Source of the DNA: Streptomyces sp. CB02400
Lineage (GTDB): Bacteria; Actinomycetota; Actinomycetes; Streptomycetales; Streptomycetaceae
Reading direction: 5' to 3'
Assembly (NCBI RefSeq): GCF_001905725.1
Contig: NZ_LIWB01000006.1
Location: forward strand, 310,001 to 374,000
Length of the DNA stretch: 64,000 bases
Part shown: positions 27,765-40,861 of the stretch, in pieces
Layout: the number at the start of each line of letters is the position of its first letter
Position numbering within the stretch: the stretch's first letter is position 1
Notes under the pieces: generated by a model
The model's database searches: none
Seen by the model: only the letters and a program-made list of their open reading frames with translations
What the model was told of the DNA's origin: nothing
Position numbers and translations under genes: made by a program

Positions 27765-28340
27765 ATGGACAAGCAGAACACGCAGGACACGCAGTCCGAT
27801 GCGCGGCCCGTTCTCGAGGGCCCCGACATCGCGCGGGTACTGACCCGCATCGCCCACGAGATCGTCGAACGCGCCAAGGGCGCCGACGACGTGGTGCTCC
27901 TCGGCATCCCGACCCGAGGCGTCTTCCTCGCCCAGCGGCTCGCCGCCAAGCTCGAGCAGATCACCGAGCGCAAGGTCCCGGTCGGCTCGCTGGACATCAC
28001 CATGTACCGCGACGACCTGCGCATGCACCCGCCGCGTGCGCTGGCCCGCACCGAGATCCCCGGTGACGGCATCGACGGCCGACTGGTCGTCCTCGTCGAC
28101 GACGTGCTCTTCTCAGGCCGCACCATCCGCGCCGCCCTCGACGCGCTGAACGACATCGGGCGCCCCCGCGCGGTGCAGCTCGCCGTCCTCGTCGACCGCG
28201 GCCACCGCGAACTGCCCATCCGCGCCGACTACGTCGGCAAGAACCTCCCCACGTCGCTGCGGGAGACGGTCAAGGTCCTGCTCGCCGAGGAGGACGGTCG
28301 TGACACCGTGCTGCTCGGCGCCAAGCAGACCGCCCAGTAG
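27765..28340 (+). CDS. pyrR: Pyrimidine operon regulator PyrR / uracil phosphoribosyltransferase
   Basis: 191 residues. PRPP-binding motif VVLVDDVLFSGRTIRAAL at about 109-126. PyrR binds pyr mRNA in the presence of UMP and may have weak uracil phosphoribosyltransferase activity. ATG 27765 with a very strong GGAGAAGGAGG site, overlapped by the hairpin described at 27719. First gene of the pyr operon. Confidence 0.94.
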   Translation: MDKQNTQDTQSDARPVLEGPDIARVLTRIAHEIVERAKGADDVVLLGIPTRGVFLAQRLAAKLEQITERKVPVGSLDITMYRDDLRMHPPRALARTEIPGDGIDGRLVVLVDDVLFSGRTIRAALDALNDIGRPRAVQLAVLVDRGHRELPIRADYVGKNLPTSLRETVKVLLAEEDGRDTVLLGAKQTAQ

Positions 28341-28443
28341 CACCGCGGAGCGCACGCCGACCGCGTGCGCCGGCCCGGCACGCCCACGCGCGTACCCGTC
28401 TGCCCGATTTCGCCTCATTGAACTGCCTTACGGAGCCTGACAG

Positions 28444-29475
28444 ATGCAGCGTCATCTCATCTCGGCCGCCGACCTCACCCGCGACGACGCCGTCCTGATC
28501 CTCGACACCGCCGAGGAGATGGCCCGGGTCGCCGACCGGCCGATCAAGAAACTCCCGACCCTGCGCGGCCGGACCGTGGTCAACCTCTTCTTCGAGGACT
28601 CCACCCGCACCCGCATCTCCTTCGAGGCCGCCGAGAAGCGGCTCTCCGCGGACGTCATCAACTTCACCGCCAAGGGCTCCAGCGTCTCCAAGGGCGAGTC
28701 CCTGAAGGACACCGCCCAGACCCTGGAGGCCATGGGCGTCGACGCCGTGGTCATCCGGCACGGCGCCTCCGGAGCCCCGTACCGCCTGGCCACCTCCGGC
28801 TGGATCGACGCCGCCGTCATCAACGCGGGCGACGGCACCCACCAGCACCCCACCCAGGCCCTCCTCGACGCCTTCACCATGCGGCGCCGCCTGGTCGGCC
28901 GGGACGCCGGACTCGGACAGGACCTCTCGGGACGCCGCATCACGATCGTCGGCGACGTCCTGCACAGCAGGGTCGCCCGCTCCAACGTCGACCTGCTGCA
29001 CACGCTCGGCGCCGAGGTCACCCTCGTCGCCCCGCCGACCCTGCTCCCGGTCGGCGTCGACACCTGGCCCTGCGAGGTGTCGTACGACCTCGACTCGACG
29101 CTGACCAAGTCCGACGCGGTCATGATGCTGCGCGTCCAGCGCGAGCGGATGAACGCCGCGTTCTTCCCCACCGAGCGGGAGTACTCGCGCCGCTACGGCC
29201 TCGACGGCGACCGCATGGCGCGGATGCCCGAGCACGCCATCGTGATGCACCCCGGCCCGATGGTCCGCGGCATGGAGATCACCGCCGACGTCGCGGACTC
29301 CGACCGCTGCACCGTGATCGAACAGGTCACCAACGGCGTCTCCATCCGGATGGCCGTCCTGTACCTGCTCCTGGGCGGCAACGAGCCCGCCGTCGCCCAC
29401 CCGTCACCCACCACCACCCTGACAACGAGGCGCTCCGCGCCCACCTCTGAACTCCGCACCACCGAGGAGAAGTGA
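28444..29475 (+). CDS. pyrB: Aspartate carbamoyltransferase catalytic subunit
   Basis: 343 residues; joins carbamoyl phosphate and aspartate. Carbamoyl-phosphate motif FFEDSTRTRISFE near 54-66, HPTQALLDAF, and aspartate-site MLRVQRERM. A 25-residue Thr/Pro-rich tail after the usual end (SPTTTLTTRRSAPTSE) is extra. No pyrI regulatory subunit is present, as in other Gram-positives. It is 103 bases from pyrR. Confidence 0.95.
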   Translation: MQRHLISAADLTRDDAVLILDTAEEMARVADRPIKKLPTLRGRTVVNLFFEDSTRTRISFEAAEKRLSADVINFTAKGSSVSKGESLKDTAQTLEAMGVDAVVIRHGASGAPYRLATSGWIDAAVINAGDGTHQHPTQALLDAFTMRRRLVGRDAGLGQDLSGRRITIVGDVLHSRVARSNVDLLHTLGAEVTLVAPPTLLPVGVDTWPCEVSYDLDSTLTKSDAVMMLRVQRERMNAAFFPTEREYSRRYGLDGDRMARMPEHAIVMHPGPMVRGMEITADVADSDRCTVIEQVTNGVSIRMAVLYLLLGGNEPAVAHPSPTTTLTTRRSAPTSELRTTEEK

Positions 29476-29480
29476 GAACG

Positions 29481-30770
29481 ATGAGCAAGACCCTGATCCG
29501 CGGTGCGAAGGTGCTCGGCGGCGAGTCGCAGGACGTGCTGATCGACGGCGGGACCATCGCCGAGGTGGGGCCCGAGCTGTGGGACGCCGACGTCACCCGG
29601 GTCGTCGAGGCCACCGGCAAGATCCTGCTGCCCGGCCTGGTCGACCTGCACACCCACCTGCGCGAGCCCGGCCGCGAGGACTCCGAGACCGTCCTGACCG
29701 GCACCCGCGCGGCGGCGAGCGGCGGCTACACCAGCGTCTTCGCCATGGCCAACACCTTCCCGGTCGCCGACACCGCCGGCGTCGTCGAGCAGGTCTGGCG
29801 GCTCGGCCAGGAGTCCGGCTACTGCGACGTGCAGCCCATCGGCGCCGTCACCGTCGGCCTGGAGGGGCAGAAGCTCGCCGAGCTGGGCGCCATGCACGAG
29901 TCCGCGGCCGGCGTCACCGTCTTCTCCGACGACGGCAAGTGCGTCCACGACGCCGTGATCATGCGCCGCGCCCTGGAGTACGTGAAGGCCTTCGGCGGCG
30001 TCGTCGCCCAGCACGCGCAGGAGCCCCGCCTCACCGAGGGCGCCGAGATGAACGAGGGCGTCGTCTCCGCCGAGCTGGGCCTCGGCGGCTGGCCCGCCGT
30101 CGCCGAGGAGTCGATCATCGCGCGGGACGTGCTGCTCGCCGAGCACGTCGGCTCCCGCGTCCACATCTGCCACCTGTCGACCGCCGGATCCGTCGAGATC
30201 GTCCGCTGGGCCAAGTCCCGCGGCATCCGCGTCACCGCCGAGGTCACCCCGCACCACCTCCTCCTCACCGACGAGCTGGTCCGGTCGTACAACCCGGTCT
30301 ACAAGGTCAACCCGCCGCTGCGCACCGAGCGCGACGTGATGGCGCTGCGCGAGGCGCTCGCCGACGGCACGATCGACATCGTCGCCACCGACCACGCCCC
30401 GCACCCGCAGGAGGACAAGGACTGCGAGTGGGCCGCCGCCGCCATGGGCATGGTCGGCCTGGAGACCGCGTTGTCAGTGGTGCAGGAGACCATGGTCGAC
30501 ACGGGTCTGCTGGACTGGGCCGGCGTCGCCGACCGCATGTCCTTCACGCCCGCGCGCATCGGACAGGCCGAGGGCCACGGCCGTCCCGTCTCGGCAGGTG
30601 AGCCCGCCAACCTCACCCTCGTCGACTCGGCATACCGTGGCCCTGTGGACCCCGCGGGCTTCGCCTCGCGCAGCCGCAACACCCCGTACGAGGGCCGCGA
30701 GCTGCCGGGCCGTGTCACGCACACCTGGCTCCGGGGCAAGGCCACGCTCGTCGACGGGAAGCTCACGTGA
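29481..30770 (+). CDS. pyrC: Dihydroorotase
   Basis: 429 residues, class I amidohydrolase. Zinc motif DLHTHLREPGRED near 55-67, the carboxylated-Lys/His region, and ATDHAPHPQEDK late in the chain. It cyclises carbamoyl aspartate to dihydroorotate. ATG at 29481 is favoured over GTG 29472, because GAGGAG is two bases from the latter. It overlaps the next gene by GTGA. Confidence 0.95.
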   Translation: MSKTLIRGAKVLGGESQDVLIDGGTIAEVGPELWDADVTRVVEATGKILLPGLVDLHTHLREPGREDSETVLTGTRAAASGGYTSVFAMANTFPVADTAGVVEQVWRLGQESGYCDVQPIGAVTVGLEGQKLAELGAMHESAAGVTVFSDDGKCVHDAVIMRRALEYVKAFGGVVAQHAQEPRLTEGAEMNEGVVSAELGLGGWPAVAEESIIARDVLLAEHVGSRVHICHLSTAGSVEIVRWAKSRGIRVTAEVTPHHLLLTDELVRSYNPVYKVNPPLRTERDVMALREALADGTIDIVATDHAPHPQEDKDCEWAAAAMGMVGLETALSVVQETMVDTGLLDWAGVADRMSFTPARIGQAEGHGRPVSAGEPANLTLVDSAYRGPVDPAGFASRSRNTPYEGRELPGRVTHTWLRGKATLVDGKLT

Positions 30771-31327
30771 CACCTGTACTCCTGCTGGCCGCCGAGAAGG
30801 AATCGGCGGAAGTGACCGACTGGGCCGCCCGGATCGGCTGGGTCGTCGGACTCGCCCTCTTCGTGGCGCTCGTCTACTGGCTGATGCGCGAGGGCTGGAA
30901 GTGGCGGGGCACGCTCCAGGGCGACCTGCCCGAGCTGCCCGCCGTGCCGGACGACCCCGGCCCGGCGAAACTGACGATGAGCGGCCGCTACCACGGCTCC
31001 ACCACCGCCGGTCAGTGGCTCGACCGCATCGTGGCGCACGGCCTGGGCACCCGCAGCCGGGCCGAGCTCACGCTGACGGACGCCGGACTGGACGTCGTAC
31101 GCCCCGGGGCGAACGACTTCTTCGTCCCGGCCCACGCGCTGCGCGGGGCACGGCTCGACAAGGGCATCGCCGGCAAGGTCCTCACCGAGGGCGGCCTGCT
31201 GATCGTGACCTGGGCGCACGGCGAGCGGCAGATCGACTCCGGCTTCCGCTCCGACCACGCGGCCGAGCACAACCAATGGACCGAGGCATTGAACCAGATG
31301 ATCAACAAGACGGAAGGCGCACGATGA
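30767..31327 (+). CDS. PH-like domain membrane protein of the pyr operon
   Basis: 186 residues. One membrane helix near 24-43 (IGWVVGLALFVALVYWLM) and a soluble part with the repeated pattern SGRYHGSTTAGQWLDRI ... DAGLDVVRPGANDFFVPAHAL, resembling a bacterial PH-like fold. No catalytic motif. GTGA overlap with pyrC and ATGA overlap with carA lock it into the operon; mycobacteria have a comparable membrane gene in the same position. Role unknown, possibly linking the pathway to the membrane. Confidence 0.75.
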   Translation: MTPVLLLAAEKESAEVTDWAARIGWVVGLALFVALVYWLMREGWKWRGTLQGDLPELPAVPDDPGPAKLTMSGRYHGSTTAGQWLDRIVAHGLGTRSRAELTLTDAGLDVVRPGANDFFVPAHALRGARLDKGIAGKVLTEGGLLIVTWAHGERQIDSGFRSDHAAEHNQWTEALNQMINKTEGAR

Positions 31328-32458
31328 CAACCTCCACCAGGGGAACCACCAAGGTTCCCGCCGTACTCGTCCTGGAGGACGGCCGGATCTTCCGCGGCCG
31401 TGCCTACGGGGCGGTGGGGGAGACCTTCGGCGAAGCGGTGTTCTCCACCGGCATGACCGGCTACCAGGAGACCCTCACCGACCCGTCGTACCACCGCCAG
31501 GTCGTGGTGATGACCGCCCCGCACGTCGGCAACACCGGCGTCAACGACGAGGACGCCGAGTCCCGGCGGATCTGGGTCTCCGGCTACGTCGTACGCGACC
31601 CCGCGCGCACGCCCTCCAACTGGCGCTCCCGGCGCTCGCTGGACGAGGAGCTCGCCGCGCAGGGCGTCGTCGGCATCAGCGGCATCGACACCCGCGCGCT
31701 CACCCGCCACCTGCGCGAGCGCGGCGCCATGCGCGTCGGCATCTTCAGCGGCGACGCCGTGCGCGACGACGCCGCGCTGCTGGCCCGCGTCCAGGAGGCG
31801 CCCCAGATGAAGGGCGCCGACCTGTCCGCCGAGGTCGCCACCACCGAGCCGTACGTCGTCCCCGCGATCGGCGACAAGAAGTTCACCGTCGCCGCCGTCG
31901 ACCTCGGCATCAAGGGCATGACCCCGCAGCGCATGGCCGAGCGCGGCATCGAGGTGCACGTCCTGCCGGCCACCGCGACCGTGGACGACGTCTACGCGGT
32001 GAACCCGGACGGCGTGTTCTTCTCCAACGGCCCCGGCGACCCCGCCACCGCCGACCACCCCGTCTCCGTGATGCGGGGCGTCCTGGAGCGCGGCACCCCG
32101 CTCTTCGGCATCTGCTTCGGCAACCAGATCCTGGGCCGCGCCCTCGGCTTCGGCACCTTCAAGCTGAAGTACGGCCACCGCGGCATCAACCAGCCGGTGC
32201 AGGACCGTACGACCGGCAAGGTCGAGGTCACCGCGCACAACCACGGCTTCGCCGTCGACGCCCCGCTGGACAAGGTCTCCGAGACCCCGTTCGGCCGTGC
32301 CGAGGTGTCCCACGTCTGCCTGAACGACAACGTGGTGGAGGGCCTCCAGCTGCTCGACCGCCCGGCCTTCAGCGTCCAGTACCACCCCGAAGCGGCAGCG
32401 GGCCCGCACGACGCCGCCTACCTGTTCGACCGCTTCGTTTCCCTGATGGAGGGCCAGC

Positions 32459-32466
<8 letters not shown>
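31324..32466 (+). CDS. carA: Carbamoyl-phosphate synthase small subunit
   Basis: 380 residues; the glutaminase half. Nucleophile Cys in GICFGNQILGRALG and the His/Glu pair in QYHPEAAAGPHD are present. N-terminal FRGRAYGAVGETFGEAVFST is typical. The ammonia formed passes to CarB. ATGA overlap before it; its last eight bases overlap the carB start. Confidence 0.96.
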
Positions 32467-35767
<3,301 letters not shown>

Positions 35768-35775
35768 CAGCCCCC

Positions 35776-35803
35776 AGGGGGACACCGGAAACGGTGTCCC
35801 CCT
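35776..35803 (+). terminator. Hairpin terminator between carB and pyrD
   Basis: Perfect 11-bp stem (35776-35786 with 35793-35803), loop GGAAAC, eight bases after the carB stop and 15 bases before the pyrD ATG. Its position suggests partial termination, which would lower pyrD/pyrF expression, or a site protecting the 3' end. Confidence 0.75.
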
Positions 35804-35818
35804 CTTCATGAGGACACC

Positions 35819-36921
<1,103 letters not shown>

Positions 36922-36925
<4 letters not shown>

Positions 36926-37767
36926 CCGGTCTGGAACCCTTCGGCGCGCGGCTGCGCCGCGCGATGGACGAGCGCGGCCCGCTGTGCGTGGGCATCGACC
37001 CGCACGCCTCCCTGCTCGTCGAGTGGGGCCTGAACGACGACGTGACGGGTTTGGAGCGGTTCAGCCGCACGGTGGTCGAGGCGGTCGCCGACCGGGTCGC
37101 CGTGCTCAAGCCGCAGAGCGCCTTCTTCGAGCGCTTCGGCTCGCGCGGTGTCGCCGTCCTGGAGCAGACGGTCCAGGAGGCGCGGGCGGCCGGCGCGCTG
37201 GTCGTCATGGACGCCAAGCGCGGCGACATCGGCTCCACCATGGCCGCCTACGCCGAGTCCTTCCTGCACAAGGACGCGCCCCTGTTCTCCGACGCGCTCA
37301 CCGTCTCGCCGTACCTCGGCTACGGCTCGCTCAGCCCGGCCGTCGCGCTGGCCCGGGAGACCGGCACCGGGCTGTTCGTGCTGGCGCTGACGTCCAACCC
37401 GGAGGGCGGCGAGGTCCAGCACGCGATCCGTGCCGACGGGCGCACCGTCGGGGCGACCGTGCTCGGGCACCTGGCCGTCGAGAACGCCGGCGAGGAGCCG
37501 CTCGGGTCCTTCGGCGCGGTGGTCGGCGCGACGCTCGGCGACCTCTCCTCGTACGACCTGGACATGGGCGGGCCGATCCTCGCGCCCGGTATCGGCGCGC
37601 AGGGGGCCACGGCGGCCGATCTCCCGGCGGTCTTCGGCGGCGCGGTGCGCAACGTGGTGCCGAACGTCAGCCGGGGAGTGTTGCGCCACGGTCCCGACAC
37701 GGTCGCTCTGCGTGACGCCGCGGAGCGGTTCGCGGAGGAGATCAGGGCCGCCGTGGCGCCGGCCTGA
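36922..37767 (+). CDS. pyrF: Orotidine 5'-phosphate decarboxylase
   Basis: 281 residues, the longer type found in actinobacteria. Catalytic D-x-K-x-x-D in MDAKRGDIGSTM; phosphate-site residues in ILAPGIGAQGATAADL. It makes UMP. It is the last gene of the pyr operon. pyrE is not in the window. Confidence 0.95.
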
Positions 37768-37772
37768 ACCGG

Positions 37773-37798
37773 CCGACGAGGGAATCCGTGGTCGTCGG
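37773..37798 (+). terminator. Possible terminator after pyrF
   Basis: 7-bp perfect stem CCGACGA/TCGTCGG (37773-37779 with 37792-37798), six bases after the stop. The loop is 12 bases. It is weaker than other terminators in the window. Confidence 0.45.
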
Positions 37799-37946
37799 AC
37801 TCTGGATACATCCTCAAATCCAGGGGATTATGTCTTAAATGTCCGGCCTGACGGAGGCTGACCAGGACTTTTCCGCAGTTCTCGCTGACTCCGGCGGAGT
37901 TGGCCGCTAGTCTCCGACGGAGAGTGAACGGGCGACGGTGTCGCTC

Positions 37947-37976
37947 GTGACTCCCCAGGTGTGGGGCGACTAGGTT
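37947..37976 (+). promoter_or_regulatory. Possible promoter of sihf
   Basis: GTGACT (37947-37952) and TAGGTT (37971-37976) with 18 bases between, a fair match to streptomycete sigma-HrdB promoters, about 48 bases before the sihf start. The upstream stretch 37800-37850 is notably A/T-rich for this DNA and may be protein-bound. Confidence 0.4.
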
Positions 37977-38023
37977 CCTCACCGGTCCGTATCCGACAGT
38001 TCGACATCCGAGGTGACGTAGGC

Positions 38024-38347
38024 GTGGCTCTTCCGCCCCTTACCCCTGAACAGCGCGCAGCCGCGCTCGAAAAGGCCGCCGCGGCTCGCCGGGAGCGGGC
38101 CGAGGTCAAGAATCGACTCAAGCACTCCGGCGCCTCCCTTCACGAGGTCATCAAGCAGGGCCAGGAGAACGACGTCATCGGCAAGATGAAGGTCTCCGCC
38201 CTGCTGGAGTCCCTGCCGGGCGTGGGCAAGGTCCGCGCCAAGCAGATCATGGAGCGACTGGGCATCTCCGAGAGCCGCCGCGTGCGTGGTCTCGGGTCCA
38301 ACCAGATCGCCTCCCTGGAGCGCGAGTTCGGCAGCACCGGCTCCTGA
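38024..38347 (+). CDS. sihf: Actinobacterial integration host factor (sIHF)
   Basis: 107 residues, starting ALPPLTPEQRAAALEKAA after GTG 38024 (GAGGTGA upstream). A long basic helix is followed by a helix-two-turns-helix DNA-binding part (LLESLPGVGKVRAKQIMERL) and RVRGLGSNQIASLE. It is unrelated in fold to HU-type IHF; it binds and bends DNA without strong sequence preference and affects nucleoid shape, development and antibiotic production in streptomycetes. The length and position (after pyrF, before gmk) are as expected. Confidence 0.93.
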   Translation: MALPPLTPEQRAAALEKAAAARRERAEVKNRLKHSGASLHEVIKQGQENDVIGKMKVSALLESLPGVGKVRAKQIMERLGISESRRVRGLGSNQIASLEREFGSTGS

Positions 38348-38374
38348 GCGCGGGGCAGTCCGGGACCGGCGTCC

Positions 38375-38403
38375 CGGACATCCCGTGATTGCTGGAATAA
38401 TCG
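38375..38403 (+). promoter_or_regulatory. Possible promoter giving a leaderless gmk mRNA
   Basis: CGGACA (38375-38380), 17 bases, TAATCG (38398-38403). The gmk ATG is at 38408, close to the expected transcription start, and no clear ribosome binding site exists. Together these suggest a leaderless transcript. Confidence 0.35.
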
Positions 38404-38407
38404 CTGC

Positions 38408-38965
38408 ATGACTGAACGTCCGCGGCTGACCGTGCTCTCCGGCCCCTCCGGGGTCGGCAAGAGCACGGTCGTCGCCCATATGCGCAAGGAACACCCCGAG
38501 GTCTGGCTCTCGGTGTCGGCGACGACCCGGGCGCCCCGCCCCGGGGAGCAGCACGGAGTCCACTACTTCTTCGTCACCGACGAGGAGATGGACAAGCTGA
38601 TCGCCAACGGCGAGCTGCTGGAGTGGGCCGAGTTCGCGGGCAACCGCTACGGCACTCCCCGCGCGGCGGTGCTGGAGCACCTGGAGGCGGGTGTGCCCGT
38701 GCTGCTGGAGATCGACCTCCAGGGCGCGCGGCAGGTCCGTGAGTCCATGGCCGAGGGCCGGCTGGTGTTCCTGGCTCCTCCCTCCTGGGAGGAGCTCGTG
38801 CGCAGGCTCACGGGCCGGGGCACCGAGTCGCCCGAGGTCATCGAGCGCCGGCTGGAGGCCGCGAAGACCGAACTGGCCGCCGAGCCGGAGTTCGACACCA
38901 CCCTGGTCAACACCTCCGTCGAGGACGTGGCCCGCGAGCTGCTAGCCTTGATGAACGTCGTGTGA
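38408..38965 (+). CDS. gmk: Guanylate kinase
   Basis: 185 residues; GMP to GDP. P-loop LSGPSGVGKSTVV at 9-21, GMP-binding SATTRAPRPGE and HYFFVTDEEM, and ILLEIDLQGARQV-type core (VLLEIDLQGARQV). Length is normal. It is followed by rpoZ and coaBC, a conserved set. Confidence 0.95.
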   Translation: MTERPRLTVLSGPSGVGKSTVVAHMRKEHPEVWLSVSATTRAPRPGEQHGVHYFFVTDEEMDKLIANGELLEWAEFAGNRYGTPRAAVLEHLEAGVPVLLEIDLQGARQVRESMAEGRLVFLAPPSWEELVRRLTGRGTESPEVIERRLEAAKTELAAEPEFDTTLVNTSVEDVARELLALMNVV

Positions 38966-39027
38966 TCGTGAGCAATCGTTCACCGGTCGCGCCGACTGAA
39001 TCTTTCCCATCCATCGGAAGGTAGAGC

Positions 39028-39300
39028 GTGTCCTCTTCCATCTCCGCGCCCGAGGGCATCATCAACCCGCCGATCGACGAGCTCCTCGAGGCCACGGACT
39101 CGAAGTACAGCCTCGTGATCTACGCGGCCAAGCGGGCCCGCCAGATCAACGCGTACTACTCGCAGCTCGGTGAGGGCCTGCTCGAGTACGTCGGTCCCCT
39201 CGTCGACACCCACGTCCACGAGAAGCCGCTCTCGATCGCCCTGCGCGAGATCAACGCGGGACTGCTGACCTCCGAGGCCGTCGAAGGCCCCGGTCAGTAA
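39028..39300 (+). CDS. rpoZ: RNA polymerase omega subunit
   Basis: 90 residues, binding and stabilising beta-prime. Seen: IINPPIDELLEATDSKYSLV and the conserved IYAAKRARQINAYY helix. GTG at 39028 with GGAAGG upstream. In other bacteria omega forms part of a ppGpp site, which is of interest with relA in the same window, though whether this applies here is not known. Confidence 0.95.
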   Translation: MSSSISAPEGIINPPIDELLEATDSKYSLVIYAAKRARQINAYYSQLGEGLLEYVGPLVDTHVHEKPLSIALREINAGLLTSEAVEGPGQ

Positions 39301-39342
39301 ATCGGTCGGTAAGTCGTATCAGCTGATTGCAGCTGACTTTTC

Positions 39343-39374
39343 CACAGGCCCGGCAGCACGTTGCCGGGCCTGTG
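39343..39374 (+). terminator. Terminator after rpoZ
   Basis: Perfect 13-bp stem (39343-39355 with 39362-39374), loop GCACGT, 42 bases after rpoZ and 48 bases before coaBC. Confidence 0.8.
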
Positions 39375-39421
39375 GTGTCTCATGGGGGTGGTCGCACATT
39401 TCCGAGGTCCGGGGAGAGACG

Positions 39422-40624
39422 GTGGACAAGCCGAAGGTCGTTCTGGGGGTCAGCGGCGGCATCGCCGCGTACAAGGCCTGTGAGCTGCTCAGGCGGCTGA
39501 CGGAGTCGGGACACGACGTCCGGGTCGTCCCCACCGCCTCCGCGCTGCACTTCGTCGGCGCCGCCACGTGGTCCGCGCTCTCCGGCAACCCGGTCTCCAC
39601 CGAGGTCTGGGACGACGTCCACGAGGTCCCCCACGTCCGCATCGGGCAGCACGCCGACCTGGTGGTCGTCGCCCCCGCCACCGCGGACATGCTGGCCAAG
39701 GCGGCCCACGGCCTGGCCGACGACCTCCTCACCAACACCCTGCTCACCGCCCGCTGCCCGGTGGTCTTCGCCCCCGCCATGCACACCGAGATGTGGGAGC
39801 ACCCGGCCACCCAGGAGAACGTGGCCACCCTGCGCCGCCGCGGCGCCGTCGTGATCGAACCGGCCGTCGGCCGTCTCACCGGCGTCGACACCGGCAAGGG
39901 CCGGCTGCCCGACCCGGGCGAGATCTTCGAGGTCTGCCGCCGGGTGCTGGCCCGCGGCGTCACCGAGCCCGACCTCAAGGGCCGGCACGTCGTCGTCAGC
40001 GCCGGAGGCACCCGCGAGCCCCTCGACCCCGTCCGCTTCCTCGGCAACCGCTCCTCCGGCAAGCAGGGCTACGCCCTCGCCCGCACCGCCGCCGCCCGCG
40101 GCGCCCGCGTCACACTGATCGCGGCCAACACCGCCCTGCCCGACCCGGCGGGCGTGGACCTCGTCCGGGTCGGGACCGCCGTGGAGCTGCGCGAGGCCGT
40201 CCTCGGCGCCGCCGCCGACGCGGACGCCGTGGTGATGGCCGCGGCCGTCGCCGACTTCCGGCCGGCCGCCTACGCCACCGGCAAGATCAAGAAGAAGGAC
40301 GACCGGGAGCCCGAGCCCATCACCCTGGTACGGAATCCGGACATCCTCGCCGAGATCTCCGGCGACCGGGCGCGCGCCGGGCAGGTGATCGTCGGCTTCG
40401 CCGCCGAGACCGACGACGTGCTCGCCAACGGCCGTGCCAAGCTGAAGCGCAAGGGCTGCGATCTGCTGGTGGTGAACGAGGTGGGGGAGCGCAAGACCTT
40501 CGGCTCCGAGGAGAACGAGGCCGTGGTGCTGGGCACCGACGGCAGCGAGACCCCCGTCGCTCACGGCCCGAAGGAAGCCCTGGCCGAAACCGTATGGGAC
40601 CTGGTGGCCGAACGCCTCGGATGA
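39422..40624 (+). CDS. coaBC: Phosphopantothenoylcysteine synthetase/decarboxylase
   Basis: 400 residues. N-terminal FMN-dependent decarboxylase (GVSGGIAAYKACELLRRL; PATADMLAKAAHG; substrate motif APAMHTEMW, with His where many bacteria have Asn, as in other actinobacteria). C-terminal synthetase (VVSAGGTREPLDPVRFLGN; GKIKKKDDRE). Two steps of CoA synthesis in one chain. GTG start. Confidence 0.95.
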   Translation: MDKPKVVLGVSGGIAAYKACELLRRLTESGHDVRVVPTASALHFVGAATWSALSGNPVSTEVWDDVHEVPHVRIGQHADLVVVAPATADMLAKAAHGLADDLLTNTLLTARCPVVFAPAMHTEMWEHPATQENVATLRRRGAVVIEPAVGRLTGVDTGKGRLPDPGEIFEVCRRVLARGVTEPDLKGRHVVVSAGGTREPLDPVRFLGNRSSGKQGYALARTAAARGARVTLIAANTALPDPAGVDLVRVGTAVELREAVLGAAADADAVVMAAAVADFRPAAYATGKIKKKDDREPEPITLVRNPDILAEISGDRARAGQVIVGFAAETDDVLANGRAKLKRKGCDLLVVNEVGERKTFGSEENEAVVLGTDGSETPVAHGPKEALAETVWDLVAERLG

Positions 40625-40789
40625 GTGATTCATTTCGTCGTCCGGTTCCCGAAACCTCGTCCTTCGGGGCGTGGCGCCTCTGGCCAACCTCGCTCGGCAT
40701 GGGCAGAATGCCCGTGCCGCAGGTCACAGCGCTCTCGCGAGACGAGACGGGGGGACCCGTGGCGAAGCGCGACCGATAAACTGTTCCAC

Positions 40790-40819
40790 GGACGGCGTCG
40801 GGTGCAGCCCCCGCCGTCC
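40790..40819 (+). promoter_or_regulatory. Hairpin in the metK leader
   Basis: GGACGGCG (40790-40797) pairs with CGCCGTCC (40812-40819), 42 bases before the metK start. A GATAAA at 40775-40780 could be a -10 box, placing the hairpin at the mRNA 5' end. I looked for SAM riboswitch cores and did not find one. Confidence 0.4.
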
Positions 40820-40861
40820 GCCAATGATCAGCCAGCAGCCGCTGCAACCCCAGGGAGCGTT

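Noticed and set aside
40625..40861. SAM riboswitch upstream of metK
   Set aside because: No SAM-I, SAM-II or SAM-IV core could be matched; only a simple hairpin is seen.
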